Origin: Burkholderiales bacterium
GTDB lineage: Bacteria; Pseudomonadota; Gammaproteobacteria; Burkholderiales; JAEUOS01
Length of the DNA: 64,000 nucleotides
Assembly (NCBI GenBank): GCA_016790695.1
Contig: JAEUOS010000027.1
Span: 41,983-105,982, forward strand
Reading direction: 5' to 3'
The position numbers and the translations under genes are program-made. How positions within the stretch are numbered: position 1 is the stretch's first letter; each line of letters opens with the position of its first letter. This document shows, in pieces, positions 17,931 through 26,733 of the stretch. The notes beneath the pieces were generated by a model. The model had not been told where the DNA came from, did not search any database, and was given only the letters and a program-made list of their open reading frames with translations.

Positions 17931-19223
17931 TCAGCCGCCGGCGAACTGCTCCGACCACACCAGGGCGTCGAGGTGCGCCCGGTTGATCTGCTCGCTCGAC
18001 AGCTGCAATGCGCGCGCCAGTTCGGCGATCTCGGTGCCGTCGGCGGTCTCGCAGGCCTCGACCAGCTGCAGGAACGGCGCGAGCAGCCCGGCGCGCTCGA
18101 TCAGCGCGTCATTGATGTCGGAAGGCAGCACGATGTCCTGCAGCGCCTGCTCCATCGGCACCCCCAGCATCACGTCGAGCAGGGAGAACACGCCGGCGAG
18201 AAAGGCGTTGTCGCAGTCCTCCGGTGGCAGGCATTCGGCGGCGAGCAATTCCATGAACCGCGCACGGGTCACCGCGAAATTCGCCACCACGGGGGGCGCC
18301 GAGTCGCTCTTGATCGTCGTCAGCAGCAGCGCCGCCCAGCGGAACAGCTTCTTGAGCCCCAGGATCATCACCGCGTGGCGGAACGAGGTGACCTCGACGC
18401 CGAGGCCGAAGCCAGCCGAATTGATGTAGCGCAGCAGCTTGAACGACAGGGTCGGATCGCGCTTGAGCAGTTCCTCGATCGTCGCCGGATCGGCCTCCTT
18501 GCGCACCTGGTTGATGAGCTGGATCACCGTCGCGTACGCGGGGTTGGACAGCTTGGCGGTGACCGCGCTCGGGCGCTCGAAATGAAAGCCCTGGAAGAAC
18601 TTCACGCCGAGCTGCCGCACCATCTCGAACTCGGCGGCCGACTCGACGTTCTCGGCGATCACCTGCGCGTGCTGCTGGTTCGCGGCGATGCGCACGGCCG
18701 TCGGCACGGATTCGCGCTTCAGGCGCCGCAGGTCGAGCTTGATGTAGGACGCATGCGGCACCCACGGCGCGTACGGGCGCGTGAGCACGGTGGCGCCGAA
18801 TGCGAGACGGAAGCCGCGCGTGCGCAGCTCCGCGAAGCGCTCGGCCGCCGCGGCGATCAGGTCCGGCGCGTTCTCTTCCACCGCCGGCACCTGCAGGACG
18901 ATCCGTTCGGGGTCGACGATCTCGAGGTGGACACCGGTGAGTTCGCCCGCGCCGCACCGCACGAAGGCGAGCTTGTTGCCGAACAGTGATTCGCTGCCGA
19001 TGTTCGACAGCGCGCTGAACATCACGGCGCTCTCGGTCGACGCGCTCTCGGCGTCGGCGACCGGATCGGCGGCCGGATTGCGCCGGTGCAGCAATTCGTA
19101 GCCGATCACGCCGCGCTTGGCGTCGAGGATCGGCTGGCGCGCGATGACCGCGATGTCGCCGCCGGTCGGGATCAGCGCGGCGGGCTGCAACGGATTGGCG
19201 GCGGCATGGGCAGACAATGACAT
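17931..19223 (-). CDS. EAL-HDOD (YuxH-type) signalling protein
   Basis: A 430-residue cytoplasmic protein with an N-terminal EAL-like domain (IARQPILDAKRGVIGYELLHR, about residues 25-210) and a C-terminal HDOD domain (about 220-410). The EAL catalytic acidic residues are largely missing, so cyclic-di-GMP hydrolysis is unlikely; such proteins act as signalling scaffolds in motility, biofilm or stress regulation. HDOD domains are degenerate HD phosphohydrolases. The ATG at 19223 gives MSLSAHAAANPLQ. It stands alone between the cox operon and bioC, on the same strand as bioC with 73 bases between them. Confidence 0.88.
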   Translation of the reverse strand: MSLSAHAAANPLQPAALIPTGGDIAVIARQPILDAKRGVIGYELLHRRNPAADPVADAESASTESAVMFSALSNIGSESLFGNKLAFVRCGAGELTGVHLEIVDPERIVLQVPAVEENAPDLIAAAAERFAELRTRGFRLAFGATVLTRPYAPWVPHASYIKLDLRRLKRESVPTAVRIAANQQHAQVIAENVESAAEFEMVRQLGVKFFQGFHFERPSAVTAKLSNPAYATVIQLINQVRKEADPATIEELLKRDPTLSFKLLRYINSAGFGLGVEVTSFRHAVMILGLKKLFRWAALLLTTIKSDSAPPVVANFAVTRARFMELLAAECLPPEDCDNAFLAGVFSLLDVMLGVPMEQALQDIVLPSDINDALIERAGLLAPFLQLVEACETADGTEIAELARALQLSSEQINRAHLDALVWSEQFAGG

Positions 19224-19296
19224 GACCGTATTCCGGGACGGATCGATGCCGCCATGATGCTGCACGCCCGGTGCCGCGCATGCCGGGATCTGAGCG

Positions 19297-20211
19297 CTAA
19301 AGGCCCCGCTGTTTGCGGCGCGGCGCGAACCGGACGATCGCCTCGCCTGCGGCGTTCGCGCGCGGCTGCGCGCGCCACGCATGGCCATGGATCACCTCGA
19401 AGGTCGCCGGCACCCTGCCGTCCTGGCGCCACGCCTCGTACGCCGACCGCATCCGCCGCAGGCGCGCCGGCGGCAGCAGGCCGCGCGCGCGGCCGCGCAT
19501 GACGTTGACCGAGCCGGTGGCGCGCAGGTCCGCGAACAGGCCGTCGAGCGATTCGTAGGTCAGCGTCATCAGTTCCATGTCCATGACCGGCGCATGAAAG
19601 CCGGCGCGCCCCAGCGCGTCGCCAATGTCGTGCAGGTCGATGAAGCGCCGCACGTGGCAGTTGCCGCCGGCGGCCGCGAATGCGGCGCGCAACTCCTTGA
19701 GGGTGTCGGGGCCGAGCGTGCTGAACATCAGCAGGCCGCCGGGCGCGAGAACACGCGCCGCCTCGCGCAGCGCCGGCAGGGGGTCGTCGTGCCAATGCAG
19801 CGCGAGATTCGACCAGGCGAGCCCGAAGGCCCCGGCGGCGAACGGCAGCGCCGACAGATCGGCCGCCACCACGCCGGCAGCCGTTCCGCCGCGGCCGAGC
19901 CAGCGTCGCCAGGAGGGCACCGGCTGCACGCCCAGGCGCGCCATCGCCGGCGACAGGTCGACCCGAACCACCCGCGCGCCGGGAAAGCGGCTGCCGAGCG
20001 CCGGGGTGCCGGGGCCCGACCCGCATCCGAGTTCGACGATCTGCTGCGGCGCGACGCGCATCAGGTCGAGACGCTCGATCATGCGCCCGGCGATCTCCCG
20101 ATGCAGTGCGTCTCCGGCCGCGAAGCCGGCAGCCGCACGCGCGAACGCGCGCTTGAGGGCCGCGCGCTCGGCGAAGAACGGTTCATCCTGCGGTGCGGCG
20201 CTATCATGCAT
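19297..20211 (-). CDS. bioC: malonyl-ACP O-methyltransferase BioC-like
   Basis: A 304-residue class I SAM-dependent methyltransferase. Motif I is VELGCGSGPG (59-68), and SNLALHWHDD and FSTLGPDTLKEL are typical of BioC. BioC methylates malonyl-ACP so that it can enter fatty-acid synthesis as the primer for pimeloyl-ACP in biotin synthesis. No other bio genes are in the window. The ATG at 20211 gives MHDSAAPQDEP. The gene is divergent from comF, a common pairing in betaproteobacteria. A general methyltransferase role cannot be excluded, but the motif set fits BioC well. Confidence 0.82.
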   Translation of the reverse strand: MHDSAAPQDEPFFAERAALKRAFARAAAGFAAGDALHREIAGRMIERLDLMRVAPQQIVELGCGSGPGTPALGSRFPGARVVRVDLSPAMARLGVQPVPSWRRWLGRGGTAAGVVAADLSALPFAAGAFGLAWSNLALHWHDDPLPALREAARVLAPGGLLMFSTLGPDTLKELRAAFAAAGGNCHVRRFIDLHDIGDALGRAGFHAPVMDMELMTLTYESLDGLFADLRATGSVNVMRGRARGLLPPARLRRMRSAYEAWRQDGRVPATFEVIHGHAWRAQPRANAAGEAIVRFAPRRKQRGL

Positions 20212-20331
20212 CGTGCGGTCGCTTCGAATGGTGTGCGGCGCCGGTCCATCGCCCCGGCGGAGCTGCCCCTGCGCGAGGCGGCCGCGGCGAAGCCGGCGCG
20301 CTTGGTCGCCGGCCCCGACCGGCAAGGCGCA

Positions 20332-21030
20332 ATGATGGCATGGCTCGCCGCGATCGGCCGCATCGCACTCCCGCAGGATTGCCGGATGTGCGCGCAGCCC
20401 GCTGACGCGCCATTGTGCGCCGGCTGCGCAGGCGACCTGAGAAGGATGCCCCCGCAGCGCTGCCCGGTGTGCGCGGAGCCGGCACCCGGCGGCCTCCCGT
20501 GCGGTGCATGCATCGCCGCGCCGCCCGCGTTCGATGCCACGGTCGCTGCCCTGCGCTACGAGTATCCCGCAACCCGCCTGATCCAGGCGTTCAAGTACGC
20601 GCCGGTCGTCGGCCTTGCCAGCCCGCTGGCCGAACTGCTCGCCGAGGCGGTCGCGGCAGACGGGCCGGAACGGCCGGACATCCTCGTCGCCATGCCGCTG
20701 TCGCGCGAGCGGCTGGCCGAGCGCGGCTTCAACCAGGCGCTCGAGCTCGCCCGCATCGCCGGTCGCCGCATCGGCGTCCCGCTGGCCGCGCGCGCCGTGG
20801 CCCGGGTACGCCACGGCCCCGCGCAGGCCGGGTTGCCGCTGGCGGAACGCGCGCGCAATGTGCGCGGCGCGTTCGTCGCGACGCGTCGCTTCGACGGCCT
20901 GGATGTCGCCGTGGTCGACGACGTCATGACCAGCGGGGCGAGCCTCGACGCCCTGGCCAGGGCGCTGCGCGCCGCCGGCGCGCGGCGCGTGCGCAACTGG
21001 GTGCTGGCCCGGGCCTGCGACCCGGCCTGA
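20332..21030 (+). CDS. ComF-family phosphoribosyltransferase-like protein
   Basis: A 232-residue protein with an N-terminal zinc-ribbon (CRMC, CAGC, CPVC and CGAC cysteine pairs within the first 65 residues) followed by a type I phosphoribosyltransferase fold with the PRPP loop VAVVDDVMTSGASL. ComF/GntX proteins take part in DNA uptake during natural transformation or in using DNA as a nutrient; the enzymatic activity is unproven. Starts at 20332 and 20335 are both possible. An upstream in-frame ATG at 20206 would overlap bioC and adds sequence unlike the family. Confidence 0.9.
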   Translation: MMAWLAAIGRIALPQDCRMCAQPADAPLCAGCAGDLRRMPPQRCPVCAEPAPGGLPCGACIAAPPAFDATVAALRYEYPATRLIQAFKYAPVVGLASPLAELLAEAVAADGPERPDILVAMPLSRERLAERGFNQALELARIAGRRIGVPLAARAVARVRHGPAQAGLPLAERARNVRGAFVATRRFDGLDVAVVDDVMTSGASLDALARALRAAGARRVRNWVLARACDPA

Positions 21031-21217
21031 GATGCCGCCGGCTGCGCGGGGGCGCATTGGCCGCTTGCACTTGACTTAGAATCGCGGCTTGCGCGGCCGG
21101 ACGCGATGCAGCACTGCCTCCGGTCTCCGCAGGTCCGCCGAACCCCTGCGCTCCGACCGGTCGAAGCCCCGCTGCCCCGGTCTGCCGCCGTTCCCTGCGC
21201 TGTTTCCTGTCAATGCC

Positions 21218-22189
21218 ATGAATGCTCCCGCCACGCAGAATCCCGTCCAGGTGATCGATGTCACCGAAGCCACCTTCGACATGGAGGTGATGGAAGCATC
21301 GATGCGCATGCCGGTCATCATCGATTTCTGGGCGCCCTGGTGCGGTCCGTGCCGCGCGCTCTCGCCCGTGCTGGAGAAGCTGGCCGGCGAGTTTGCCGGG
21401 CGGGTCAAGGTGGTCAAGATCAACTCCGACGAGAACATGGGCCTGTCGCAGGCGTTCGGCGTGCGCAGCATCCCGTACGTCGCGGCGCTGATCGGCGGCC
21501 AGCTGGCCGCGCAGTTCATGGGCGCGAAGCCGGAATCCCAGGTACGGGCATTCTTCGAGCAGGTCCAGAAGGGATTCGCGCAGGCGATGCCCGACGCCGC
21601 CAAGGCCCTCGAGGAGGCGGCGGCGGCCGCACCGGCAGCGCCCGCCAGTCCGGCGCAGGCCAAGCGCGACGAGGCCGCGATGCGCGCCGCGCGTGGGGAC
21701 CTCGACGGCGCGATCGCCTGTCTGAATGCCGCGCTCGCGCTCGAGCCCGGCATGGTCGACGCGCGCCTCGACCTGGCCGAGATCGAGATCGCCGCCGGGC
21801 GCAATGAGGCCGCGCGCGCGCACCTGGCGGAAGTCACGACCCGCCCCGAGGGGCGCGAAGCGGCCGCCCGCCTCGATGCCCTGTCGGCGCGCATCGCGGC
21901 CCTGGAAGCGGTCAAGGACCTGCCGGCCACCGAAGAGCTGGCGGCGGCGCTCGCCGCCAGCCCGACGGACCTGAAGGTCCGCTTCGACCTGGCGCACGCG
22001 CTGATCGCCGACGGCGATTTCGCCGCGGCGCTCGATCACCTACTCGAGATCATCCGCGTCGACCGCAAGTGGAACGAGGAAGGCGCGCGCAAGGCGATGA
22101 TCAACGTGTTCAACATGCTCGCGGCCCACGAAGAGATGGCCGATCTCGTCTCGACCTACCGGCGCCGGCTGGCCACCGCGCTCAACTGA
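21218..22189 (+). CDS. thioredoxin with C-terminal TPR domain (YbbN/CnoX family)
   Basis: A 323-residue protein with a thioredoxin domain (residues 10-120) and a helical TPR-like C-terminal region (about 145-320). This is the YbbN/CnoX architecture, a chaperedoxin that protects proteins from oxidative aggregation and passes them to chaperones. Here the active site is WCGPC (Cys42, Cys45), so unlike E. coli CnoX (SxxC) it should be redox-active. The ATG at 21218 gives MNAPATQNPVQ. A TAGAAT hexamer at 21077-21082 may be the -10 of its promoter. trmL follows 42 bases later. Confidence 0.92.
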   Translation: MNAPATQNPVQVIDVTEATFDMEVMEASMRMPVIIDFWAPWCGPCRALSPVLEKLAGEFAGRVKVVKINSDENMGLSQAFGVRSIPYVAALIGGQLAAQFMGAKPESQVRAFFEQVQKGFAQAMPDAAKALEEAAAAAPAAPASPAQAKRDEAAMRAARGDLDGAIACLNAALALEPGMVDARLDLAEIEIAAGRNEAARAHLAEVTTRPEGREAAARLDALSARIAALEAVKDLPATEELAAALAASPTDLKVRFDLAHALIADGDFAAALDHLLEIIRVDRKWNEEGARKAMINVFNMLAAHEEMADLVSTYRRRLATALN

Positions 22190-22231
22190 AGGCGGCGTCA
22201 GGCGCGTGACGCGCCGCCGGCTCCCCGACCG

Positions 22232-22696
22232 ATGCTGCACGTGGTCCTGCATCAGCCCGAGATCCCGCCCAACACCGGCAACGTGATCCGCCTCGCGGCG
22301 AACTGCGGCGCGCAGCTGCACCTGGTGCAGCCGCTGGGATTCCGCATGGAGGACCGCCTGCTGCGGCGCGCCGGCCTCGACTACCACGAGCACGCGCGGG
22401 TGATGCTGCATCCCGACTGGCCGGCCTGCCGCGCCTGGCTCGGCCGGCGGCGCCTGTTCGCGCTGACCACCCGCGCCCGCCGGGTCTACGCGCAGTGCGC
22501 GTTCGACGACGAGGATGCGTTCGTGTTCGGCGCGGAAACCAGCGGCCTGCCGCAGGCGATCCTGGACGAGTTCCCCGAGGAGCGGCGCCTGCGCATTCCG
22601 ATGCGCGCAGGCAGCCGCAGCCTCAATCTGTCGAACGCCGTGGCCGTCGTGGTGATGGAAGCCTGGCGCCAGGGGGGCTTTGCCGGCGCCGGCTGA
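22232..22696 (+). CDS. trmL: tRNA (cytidine(34)-2'-O)-methyltransferase TrmL
   Basis: A 154-residue SPOUT-class methyltransferase that methylates the wobble ribose of tRNA-Leu isoacceptors. The trefoil-knot SAM-binding elements are FGAETSGLP and the C-terminal IPMR...SLNLSNAVAVVVMEAWRQ. The N-terminal LHQPEIPPNTGNVIRL is diagnostic of the TrmL/YibK group. Length matches E. coli TrmL. It probably shares a transcript with the thioredoxin gene and converges on gpsA, with 39 GC-rich bases between the stops. Confidence 0.96.
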   Translation: MLHVVLHQPEIPPNTGNVIRLAANCGAQLHLVQPLGFRMEDRLLRRAGLDYHEHARVMLHPDWPACRAWLGRRRLFALTTRARRVYAQCAFDDEDAFVFGAETSGLPQAILDEFPEERRLRIPMRAGSRSLNLSNAVAVVVMEAWRQGGFAGAG

Positions 22697-22735
22697 GGCC
22701 CGGGCCGCCGGCGCGGCGCGCGGGCGGCCATCGCG

Positions 22736-23722
22736 TCATTCGAAGCGCGCGTCGCGTGCGAGCAGGCCGGAGACCGCCTGGCGCGGCTCCAGCCCCTCGA
22801 AGAGGATGCCGCACACGGCCTCGGTGATCGGCATGTCGACCGCGTGCCGCCGCGCCAGTTCGCGCGTCTCGCGCGCCGTGTAGACGCCTTCGGCGACGTG
22901 GCCGAGCTCACCGAGGATGCGGTCGAGGTCCGCGCCGTCGGCCAGGCGCCTGCCCACGGTGCGGTTGCGCGACAGGTCGCCGGTCGCCGTGAGGATCAGG
23001 TCGCCCATGCCGGTCAGGCCCATGAACGTCTCCGCGCGGGCGCCCAGCGCGGCTCCGAGGCGCGCCATCTCGGCAAGGCCGCGGGTGATGAGCGCGGCAC
23101 GCGCGTTGAGCCCGAGCCCGAGCCCGTCGCTGATGCCGGCAGCCAGCGCGATGACGTTCTTGACCGCCCCGCCGATCTCGACCCCGGTCACGTCCCGGCT
23201 CGAGTAGATGCGCAGGCTCCCGCCATGGAGCATCTGCGCGGCCGCACCGGCGAATGCGCCGTCGGCCGCCGCCAGCGTGAGCGCCACCGGCAGGCCGCGG
23301 GCCACCTCGGCCGCGAAGCTCGGCCCCGAGAGCACGCCGCGCGGCAGCTGCGCGGGCAGCACGGCGGCGGCCACCTGGTGCGGCAGCAGCGACGTTCCCT
23401 GCTCGAACCCCTTGCACAGCCAGACCACGGGCACGGCGCCGCCGCCCGCCGCGATCGTCGTCAGCGTGGGCCGCAGGCCCGCGACCGCGCTGGCCACCAC
23501 GATCAGGTCGCCGGCGAGCGCGTCGGCGACGTCGTCGACCGGCTCGACCTGCGCCGGCAGCGCCACGCCGGGCAGGAACTGCGGATTCTCCCGCGTCTCG
23601 CGCATCGTGCGCGCGAGGCCGGCCTCGCGCGCCCACAGGCGCACCCGGCGGTTGCCGGTGCGCGCGAGGGTGGCTGCGAGCGACGTTCCCCAGGCGCCGG
23701 CGCCGAGCACACCGATGTCCAC
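22736..23722 (-). CDS. gpsA: glycerol-3-phosphate dehydrogenase [NAD(P)+]
   Basis: A 328-residue cytosolic enzyme that reduces dihydroxyacetone phosphate to sn-glycerol 3-phosphate for phospholipid synthesis. The dinucleotide-binding GAGAWG is at 6-11; the catalytic Lys lies in [13 protein letters not shown], followed by [19 protein letters not shown], all family hallmarks. The start is GTG at 23720-23722, giving VDIGVLGAG; no ATG is positioned to include the Rossmann strand. It begins 5 bases after the stop of the SH3 gene, in the rhodanese-grxC-secB-SH3-gpsA series. Confidence 0.96.
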   Translation of the reverse strand: MDIGVLGAGAWGTSLAATLARTGNRRVRLWAREAGLARTMRETRENPQFLPGVALPAQVEPVDDVADALAGDLIVVASAVAGLRPTLTTIAAGGGAVPVVWLCKGFEQGTSLLPHQVAAAVLPAQLPRGVLSGPSFAAEVARGLPVALTLAAADGAFAGAAAQMLHGGSLRIYSSRDVTGVEIGGAVKNVIALAAGISDGLGLGLNARAALITRGLAEMARLGAALGARAETFMGLTGMGDLILTATGDLSRNRTVGRRLADGADLDRILGELGHVAEGVYTARETRELARRHAVDMPITEAVCGILFEGLEPRQAVSGLLARDARFE

Positions 23723-23727
23723 GGCGG

Positions 23728-24183
23728 TCAGATCCCCCAGAGGTGGGCGGCGCGCACGAAACCGCTCGCGCCGTCCCGGTGACGCACGCGTGCCCAGCCG
23801 CCGGCGACGAGGGCCGGCTCGACCAGTTCGAGCACGACATCCGCCGCGACATCCAGCACGGCCGGCGCGCCTTCCTCGGCGCGCTCGCGCACCTGCGTCG
23901 CGCTCAGCGTGACCACGGTGCGCCGGTCGGTGACCGCGCGGCGCTCGATCCAGGTCATCTCGCCGGTGCGGTCGCGCACCTTGAGCCAGCCGTCGATGGC
24001 GACGACGGTCTCGACCGGCATGCCGCGCGGCGCCACGTACAGCTTCTTGCCGCGCAGGCTCGGCGCGTCGTACAGGATGGCCGGCGCATCGCCGACCGAC
24101 CGGAAGTCGACGCTCTTCTGCGCCGCCGCCGTGCCGGCGACGAGCGGCAGCAGGAGAGCCAGCAGAACGCGCGCGGGCGCCAT
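23728..24183 (-). CDS. secreted bacterial SH3-domain protein
   Basis: A 151-residue exported protein. A signal peptide ([22 protein letters not shown]) precedes two SH3b-like repeats: [39 protein letters not shown] and [33 protein letters not shown]3b domains of this type bind peptidoglycan or peptides; the exact role here is unknown. It sits 6 bases downstream of secB and 5 bases before gpsA, an arrangement seen in other betaproteobacteria, and is probably co-transcribed with them. Confidence 0.78.
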   Translation of the reverse strand: MAPARVLLALLLPLVAGTAAAQKSVDFRSVGDAPAILYDAPSLRGKKLYVAPRGMPVETVVAIDGWLKVRDRTGEMTWIERRAVTDRRTVVTLSATQVRERAEEGAPAVLDVAADVVLELVEPALVAGGWARVRHRDGASGFVRAAHLWGI

Positions 24184-24189
24184 CGTCGC

Positions 24190-24699
24190 CTACTGCACCG
24201 GGGTGGCCGCGCCGCCGGCCGCCGCCGCGCGGCGCGCCTCCTCCATCTGCTGCACCCGCTGGGCGTAAAAGGCCTCGAAGTTGACGTTCGGAAGATGCAG
24301 CGCCGGGAACCCGGCGCGGGTCACGAGGTCGGCCACGTTGGCGCGCAGGTACGGAAACAGCATGCCGGCGCAGTGAATTCCCAGCAGCGGGTCGATCTGG
24401 TCCTGCGGAAAATTGCGGATCTCGAAGATGCCCGCCTGGCGCAATTCCACCAGGAACACCACGCGCTCCTTGAGCCGCGTGGTGACGGTCGCCGTCACGA
24501 CGACCTCGTACATGCCGTCGCTGAAATTGTTGGCGTCGATGTTCAGCTGCGTCTCGAGTGCGGGCGACTCGGTTTCGAGAAAGATCGCCGGCGCATGCGG
24601 AATCTCGATCGACATGTCCTTCACGTAGATCTTCTCGAAGTTGAACACCACGCCCGCGCCCTGCTCTCCGCCGGCGGCGCCGGTATCTGAATCGGCCAT
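24190..24699 (-). CDS. secB: protein-export chaperone SecB
   Basis: A 169-residue cytosolic chaperone that holds precursor proteins unfolded and delivers them to SecA. Core signatures are [19 protein letters not shown], the acidic SecA-contact region, and [35 protein letters not shown]. The N-terminus is a flexible, glycine-rich extension and the C-terminus an alanine-rich tail. It follows grxC by 44 bases, the grxC-secB pairing typical of betaproteobacteria and gammaproteobacteria. Confidence 0.97.
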   Translation of the reverse strand: MADSDTGAAGGEQGAGVVFNFEKIYVKDMSIEIPHAPAIFLETESPALETQLNIDANNFSDGMYEVVVTATVTTRLKERVVFLVELRQAGIFEIRNFPQDQIDPLLGIHCAGMLFPYLRANVADLVTRAGFPALHLPNVNFEAFYAQRVQQMEEARRAAAAGGAATPVQ

Positions 24700-24743
24700 C
24701 TGCTACCTCGTTGTTCTGGTTGAAATGGGGCCGCGTGCGCCGG

Positions 24744-25016
24744 TCAGGCGCCTGCGCGGTTGAGCATCGGGTCGAGCCCGCCGCGGCGGTCGAGCGCGAC
24801 CAGGTCGTCGCAGCCGCCGACATGCACGTCGTCGACGAATATCTGCGGCACCGTGGTGCGCCCGGTCTCCTCGGTCATCGTGCGCCGCAACGCGGGTTCG
24901 AGATCGACGCGGATCTTCTCGATCGCCTCCACCCCCTTCGATCGCAGCAGGGCCTCGGCGCGGATGCAGAACGGGCAGGTGGCGGTGGCATACATGCGGA
25001 CGCGTGCGGAAGGCAT
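24744..25016 (-). CDS. grxC: glutaredoxin 3
   Basis: A 90-residue dithiol glutaredoxin. The active site CPFC is at about residues 14-17 in [13 protein letters not shown], followed by the cis-Pro loop [19 protein letters not shown], so it has both catalytic cysteines and the GSH-binding elements. It reduces protein disulfides and mixed glutathione disulfides in the cytosol. It is upstream of secB and downstream of a rhodanese gene on the same strand; a short tandem repeat lies in the gap before it. Confidence 0.95.
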   Translation of the reverse strand: MPSARVRMYATATCPFCIRAEALLRSKGVEAIEKIRVDLEPALRRTMTEETGRTTVPQIFVDDVHVGGCDDLVALDRRGGLDPMLNRAGA

Positions 25017-25056
25017 GAATCGGCTTTCTCTGGAACAGGGTGTGGATCGGACGCGG

Positions 25057-25104
25057 TACGGGGCGCGATACGGGGCGCGGATCGGGGCGGTGCGTCGGGG
25101 CGGG
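25057..25104. repeat. short GC-rich tandem repeat between rhodanese and grxC
   Basis: TACGGGGCGCG occurs twice in tandem (25057-25067 and 25069-25079), followed by two degenerate copies containing TCGGGGCGG (25082-25090 and about 25095-25103). It fills much of the 119-base gap and probably arose by slippage. I see no gene in the gap. Confidence 0.6.
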
Positions 25105-25135
25105 TACGCGCGCGGCGGGCCGGGGCGGCGCCGGG

Positions 25136-25549
25136 CTACTTGGCGACCGGCAAGCCGGCGTCGCGCCAGGCGTTGAGCCCGCCGCCGAGCACGTACACTT
25201 CCTGCAGGCCGAGCGCGCGCAGCTTCTCGGCCGCCGGTCCGGCCCGCTGGCCGCTGTCGCAGCTCACGATGACCGGCAGGGACTTGAGTTTCTCCAGCTC
25301 GGCACGACGCTCCTCGAACACCTTGGCGGGGAAGCTCCGCGAATTGGCGATATGGCCGCGCGCGAACTCCGCCTGGTCGCGAATGTCGATCACCACCGCG
25401 TCCTTCTGGTTGATCAGCTGTGTCGCCTCCAGCGTCGACAGGCGCGCGCCGCCGCGGCGGCCGGCCACGTACGGCCAGATCAGCATGGCACCGGATACGA
25501 AGGCCACCGCGATCAGCGGCCAGTTGTCCATCACGAATTTTTCGATCAA
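25136..25549 (-). CDS. membrane-anchored rhodanese-domain protein
   Basis: A 137-residue protein with an N-terminal membrane span (WPLIAVAFVSGAMLIWPYVAG) followed by a single rhodanese domain. The active-site loop is CDSGQRAG, with the Cys in VIVSCDSG, so sulfur transfer is possible. It resembles YibN, encoded upstream of grxC and secB in many proteobacteria. It could move sulfane sulfur or aid thiol metabolism at the membrane. The ArsR gene lies 13 bases upstream on the same strand. Confidence 0.9.
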   Translation of the reverse strand: MIEKFVMDNWPLIAVAFVSGAMLIWPYVAGRRGGARLSTLEATQLINQKDAVVIDIRDQAEFARGHIANSRSFPAKVFEERRAELEKLKSLPVIVSCDSGQRAGPAAEKLRALGLQEVYVLGGGLNAWRDAGLPVAK

Positions 25550-25562
25550 TCTGATTCTCCAG

Positions 25563-25901
25563 TCACCGGCCCGGGACGCCGCAGAACACCTGGCGCATCA
25601 ATGCCACCAGACTCAGCGTGCGTTCGTCGGCGATGCGGTAGAAGACCTTGTTCGAATCCTTGCGGGTCTTGAGGATCTTCTTGTCGCGCAGGATCGCCAG
25701 GTGCTGAGAAATGTTGCTCTGCGAGGTGCCGACCGCATCGACGATCTCCTGCACCGCGACTTCGCCGCCCGAAAGCAGGCAGAGGATCTTCAGCCGCAGC
25801 GGGTGCGCGATCGCCTTCATCGCCAGCGACGCCTGCTCGATCTCCTCGGTGCGGCCGATCAGATCGAATATGTCCTCGCCCACCTTGCGCGCTGCCGGCA
25901 T
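25563..25901 (-). CDS. ArsR-family transcriptional regulator
   Basis: A 112-residue winged-helix regulator. The recognition helix region is [39 protein letters not shown], standard for ArsR/SmtB proteins. I see only one cysteine clearly placed in each of the C-terminal ([11 protein letters not shown]) and central ([10 protein letters not shown]) regions, which would suit a thiol- or persulfide-sensing role better than a classic metal site; this is inference. It is transcribed ahead of the rhodanese gene, so autoregulation of a sulfur-related pair is plausible. It is divergent from gpmA across 77 bases. Confidence 0.9.
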   Translation of the reverse strand: MPAARKVGEDIFDLIGRTEEIEQASLAMKAIAHPLRLKILCLLSGGEVAVQEIVDAVGTSQSNISQHLAILRDKKILKTRKDSNKVFYRIADERTLSLVALMRQVFCGVPGR

Positions 25902-25978
25902 CGCTTCGCCCGAACCACCAAGTGCAAGCGGCGGATTATAAAATAGAGTTCCTCAGACCACGTCGGCGGGATTCCGAA

Positions 25979-26728
25979 ATGTACAAGCTGGTGATGATGC
26001 GCCACGGCGAGTCCGCCTGGAACCGGGAGAACAGGTTCACCGGCTGGACCGACGTCGACCTGACCGACACCGGCGTCGACGAGGCGCGGCGCGCCGGCCG
26101 CCTGCTCAGGGAGAAGGGCTACGGCTTCGACCTCACCTTCACGTCCGTCCTCAAGCGCGCGATCCGCACCCTCAACACCGCGCTCGAGGAACTCGACCTG
26201 CTGTGGCTGCCGACCGAGAAGCACTGGCGCCTGAACGAGCGGCACTACGGCGCCCTGCAGGGCCTGAACAAGGCGGAGACGGCGGCGAAGTTCGGCGACG
26301 CGCAGGTGCTGATCTGGCGGCGCGCCTACGCGATCGCCCCGGAGCCGCTCGGTCCGGACGATCCGCGCCACCCGCGCTTCGACCCCCGCTACGCGGGCGT
26401 CGACGCCGGCGACCTGCCGGCGACCGAATGCCTCAAGGACACGGTCGCCCGGGTCCTGCCGTACTGGCAGTCCCGCATCGCGCCGGCGATCCGCAGCGGA
26501 CAGCGCGTGCTCATCGCCGCGCACGGCAACAGTCTGCGCGCGCTCGTCAAGTACCTCGATCAGGTCGACGACGAGACCATCGTCGGGATCAACATCCCGA
26601 CCGCGCAGCCGCTGGTCTACGAGCTGGACGCGGACCTGCGCCCGATCCGCAACTACTACCTGGCCGACCCCGACGAGATCGCGCGCGCCCAGGCCGCGGT
26701 CGCCGCGCAGGGCAAGGCGAAGGCATAG
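25979..26728 (+). CDS. gpmA: 2,3-bisphosphoglycerate-dependent phosphoglycerate mutase
   Basis: A 249-residue glycolytic/gluconeogenic enzyme interconverting 3- and 2-phosphoglycerate. The phosphohistidine motif is MRHGESAWN (His8), and [16 protein letters not shown] plus [15 protein letters not shown] supply the other catalytic residues, as in the dPGM family. The ATG at 25979 gives [10 protein letters not shown]; the preceding in-frame ATG at 25922 adds non-family sequence. A TATAAAAT run at 25938-25945 lies in the right place for a -10 box. envC follows 5 bases after the stop. Confidence 0.97.
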   Translation: MYKLVMMRHGESAWNRENRFTGWTDVDLTDTGVDEARRAGRLLREKGYGFDLTFTSVLKRAIRTLNTALEELDLLWLPTEKHWRLNERHYGALQGLNKAETAAKFGDAQVLIWRRAYAIAPEPLGPDDPRHPRFDPRYAGVDAGDLPATECLKDTVARVLPYWQSRIAPAIRSGQRVLIAAHGNSLRALVKYLDQVDDETIVGINIPTAQPLVYELDADLRPIRNYYLADPDEIARAQAAVAAQGKAKA

Positions 26729-26733
26729 GACCG

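Noticed and set aside
21057..21082. Promoter for the thioredoxin gene (TTGGCC with TAGAAT)
   Set aside because: The spacing is only 14 bases and other -35 matches fail, so only the -10-like hexamer is noted in the gene entry.
22697..22735. Terminator between trmL and gpsA
   Set aside because: The gap is GC-rich and can form short hairpins, but there is no T-tract on either strand and no long stem.
25057..25104. Tandem repeat considered as a CRISPR remnant
   Set aside because: Units are 12-13 bases and contiguous without spacers; it is simple GC-rich slippage.
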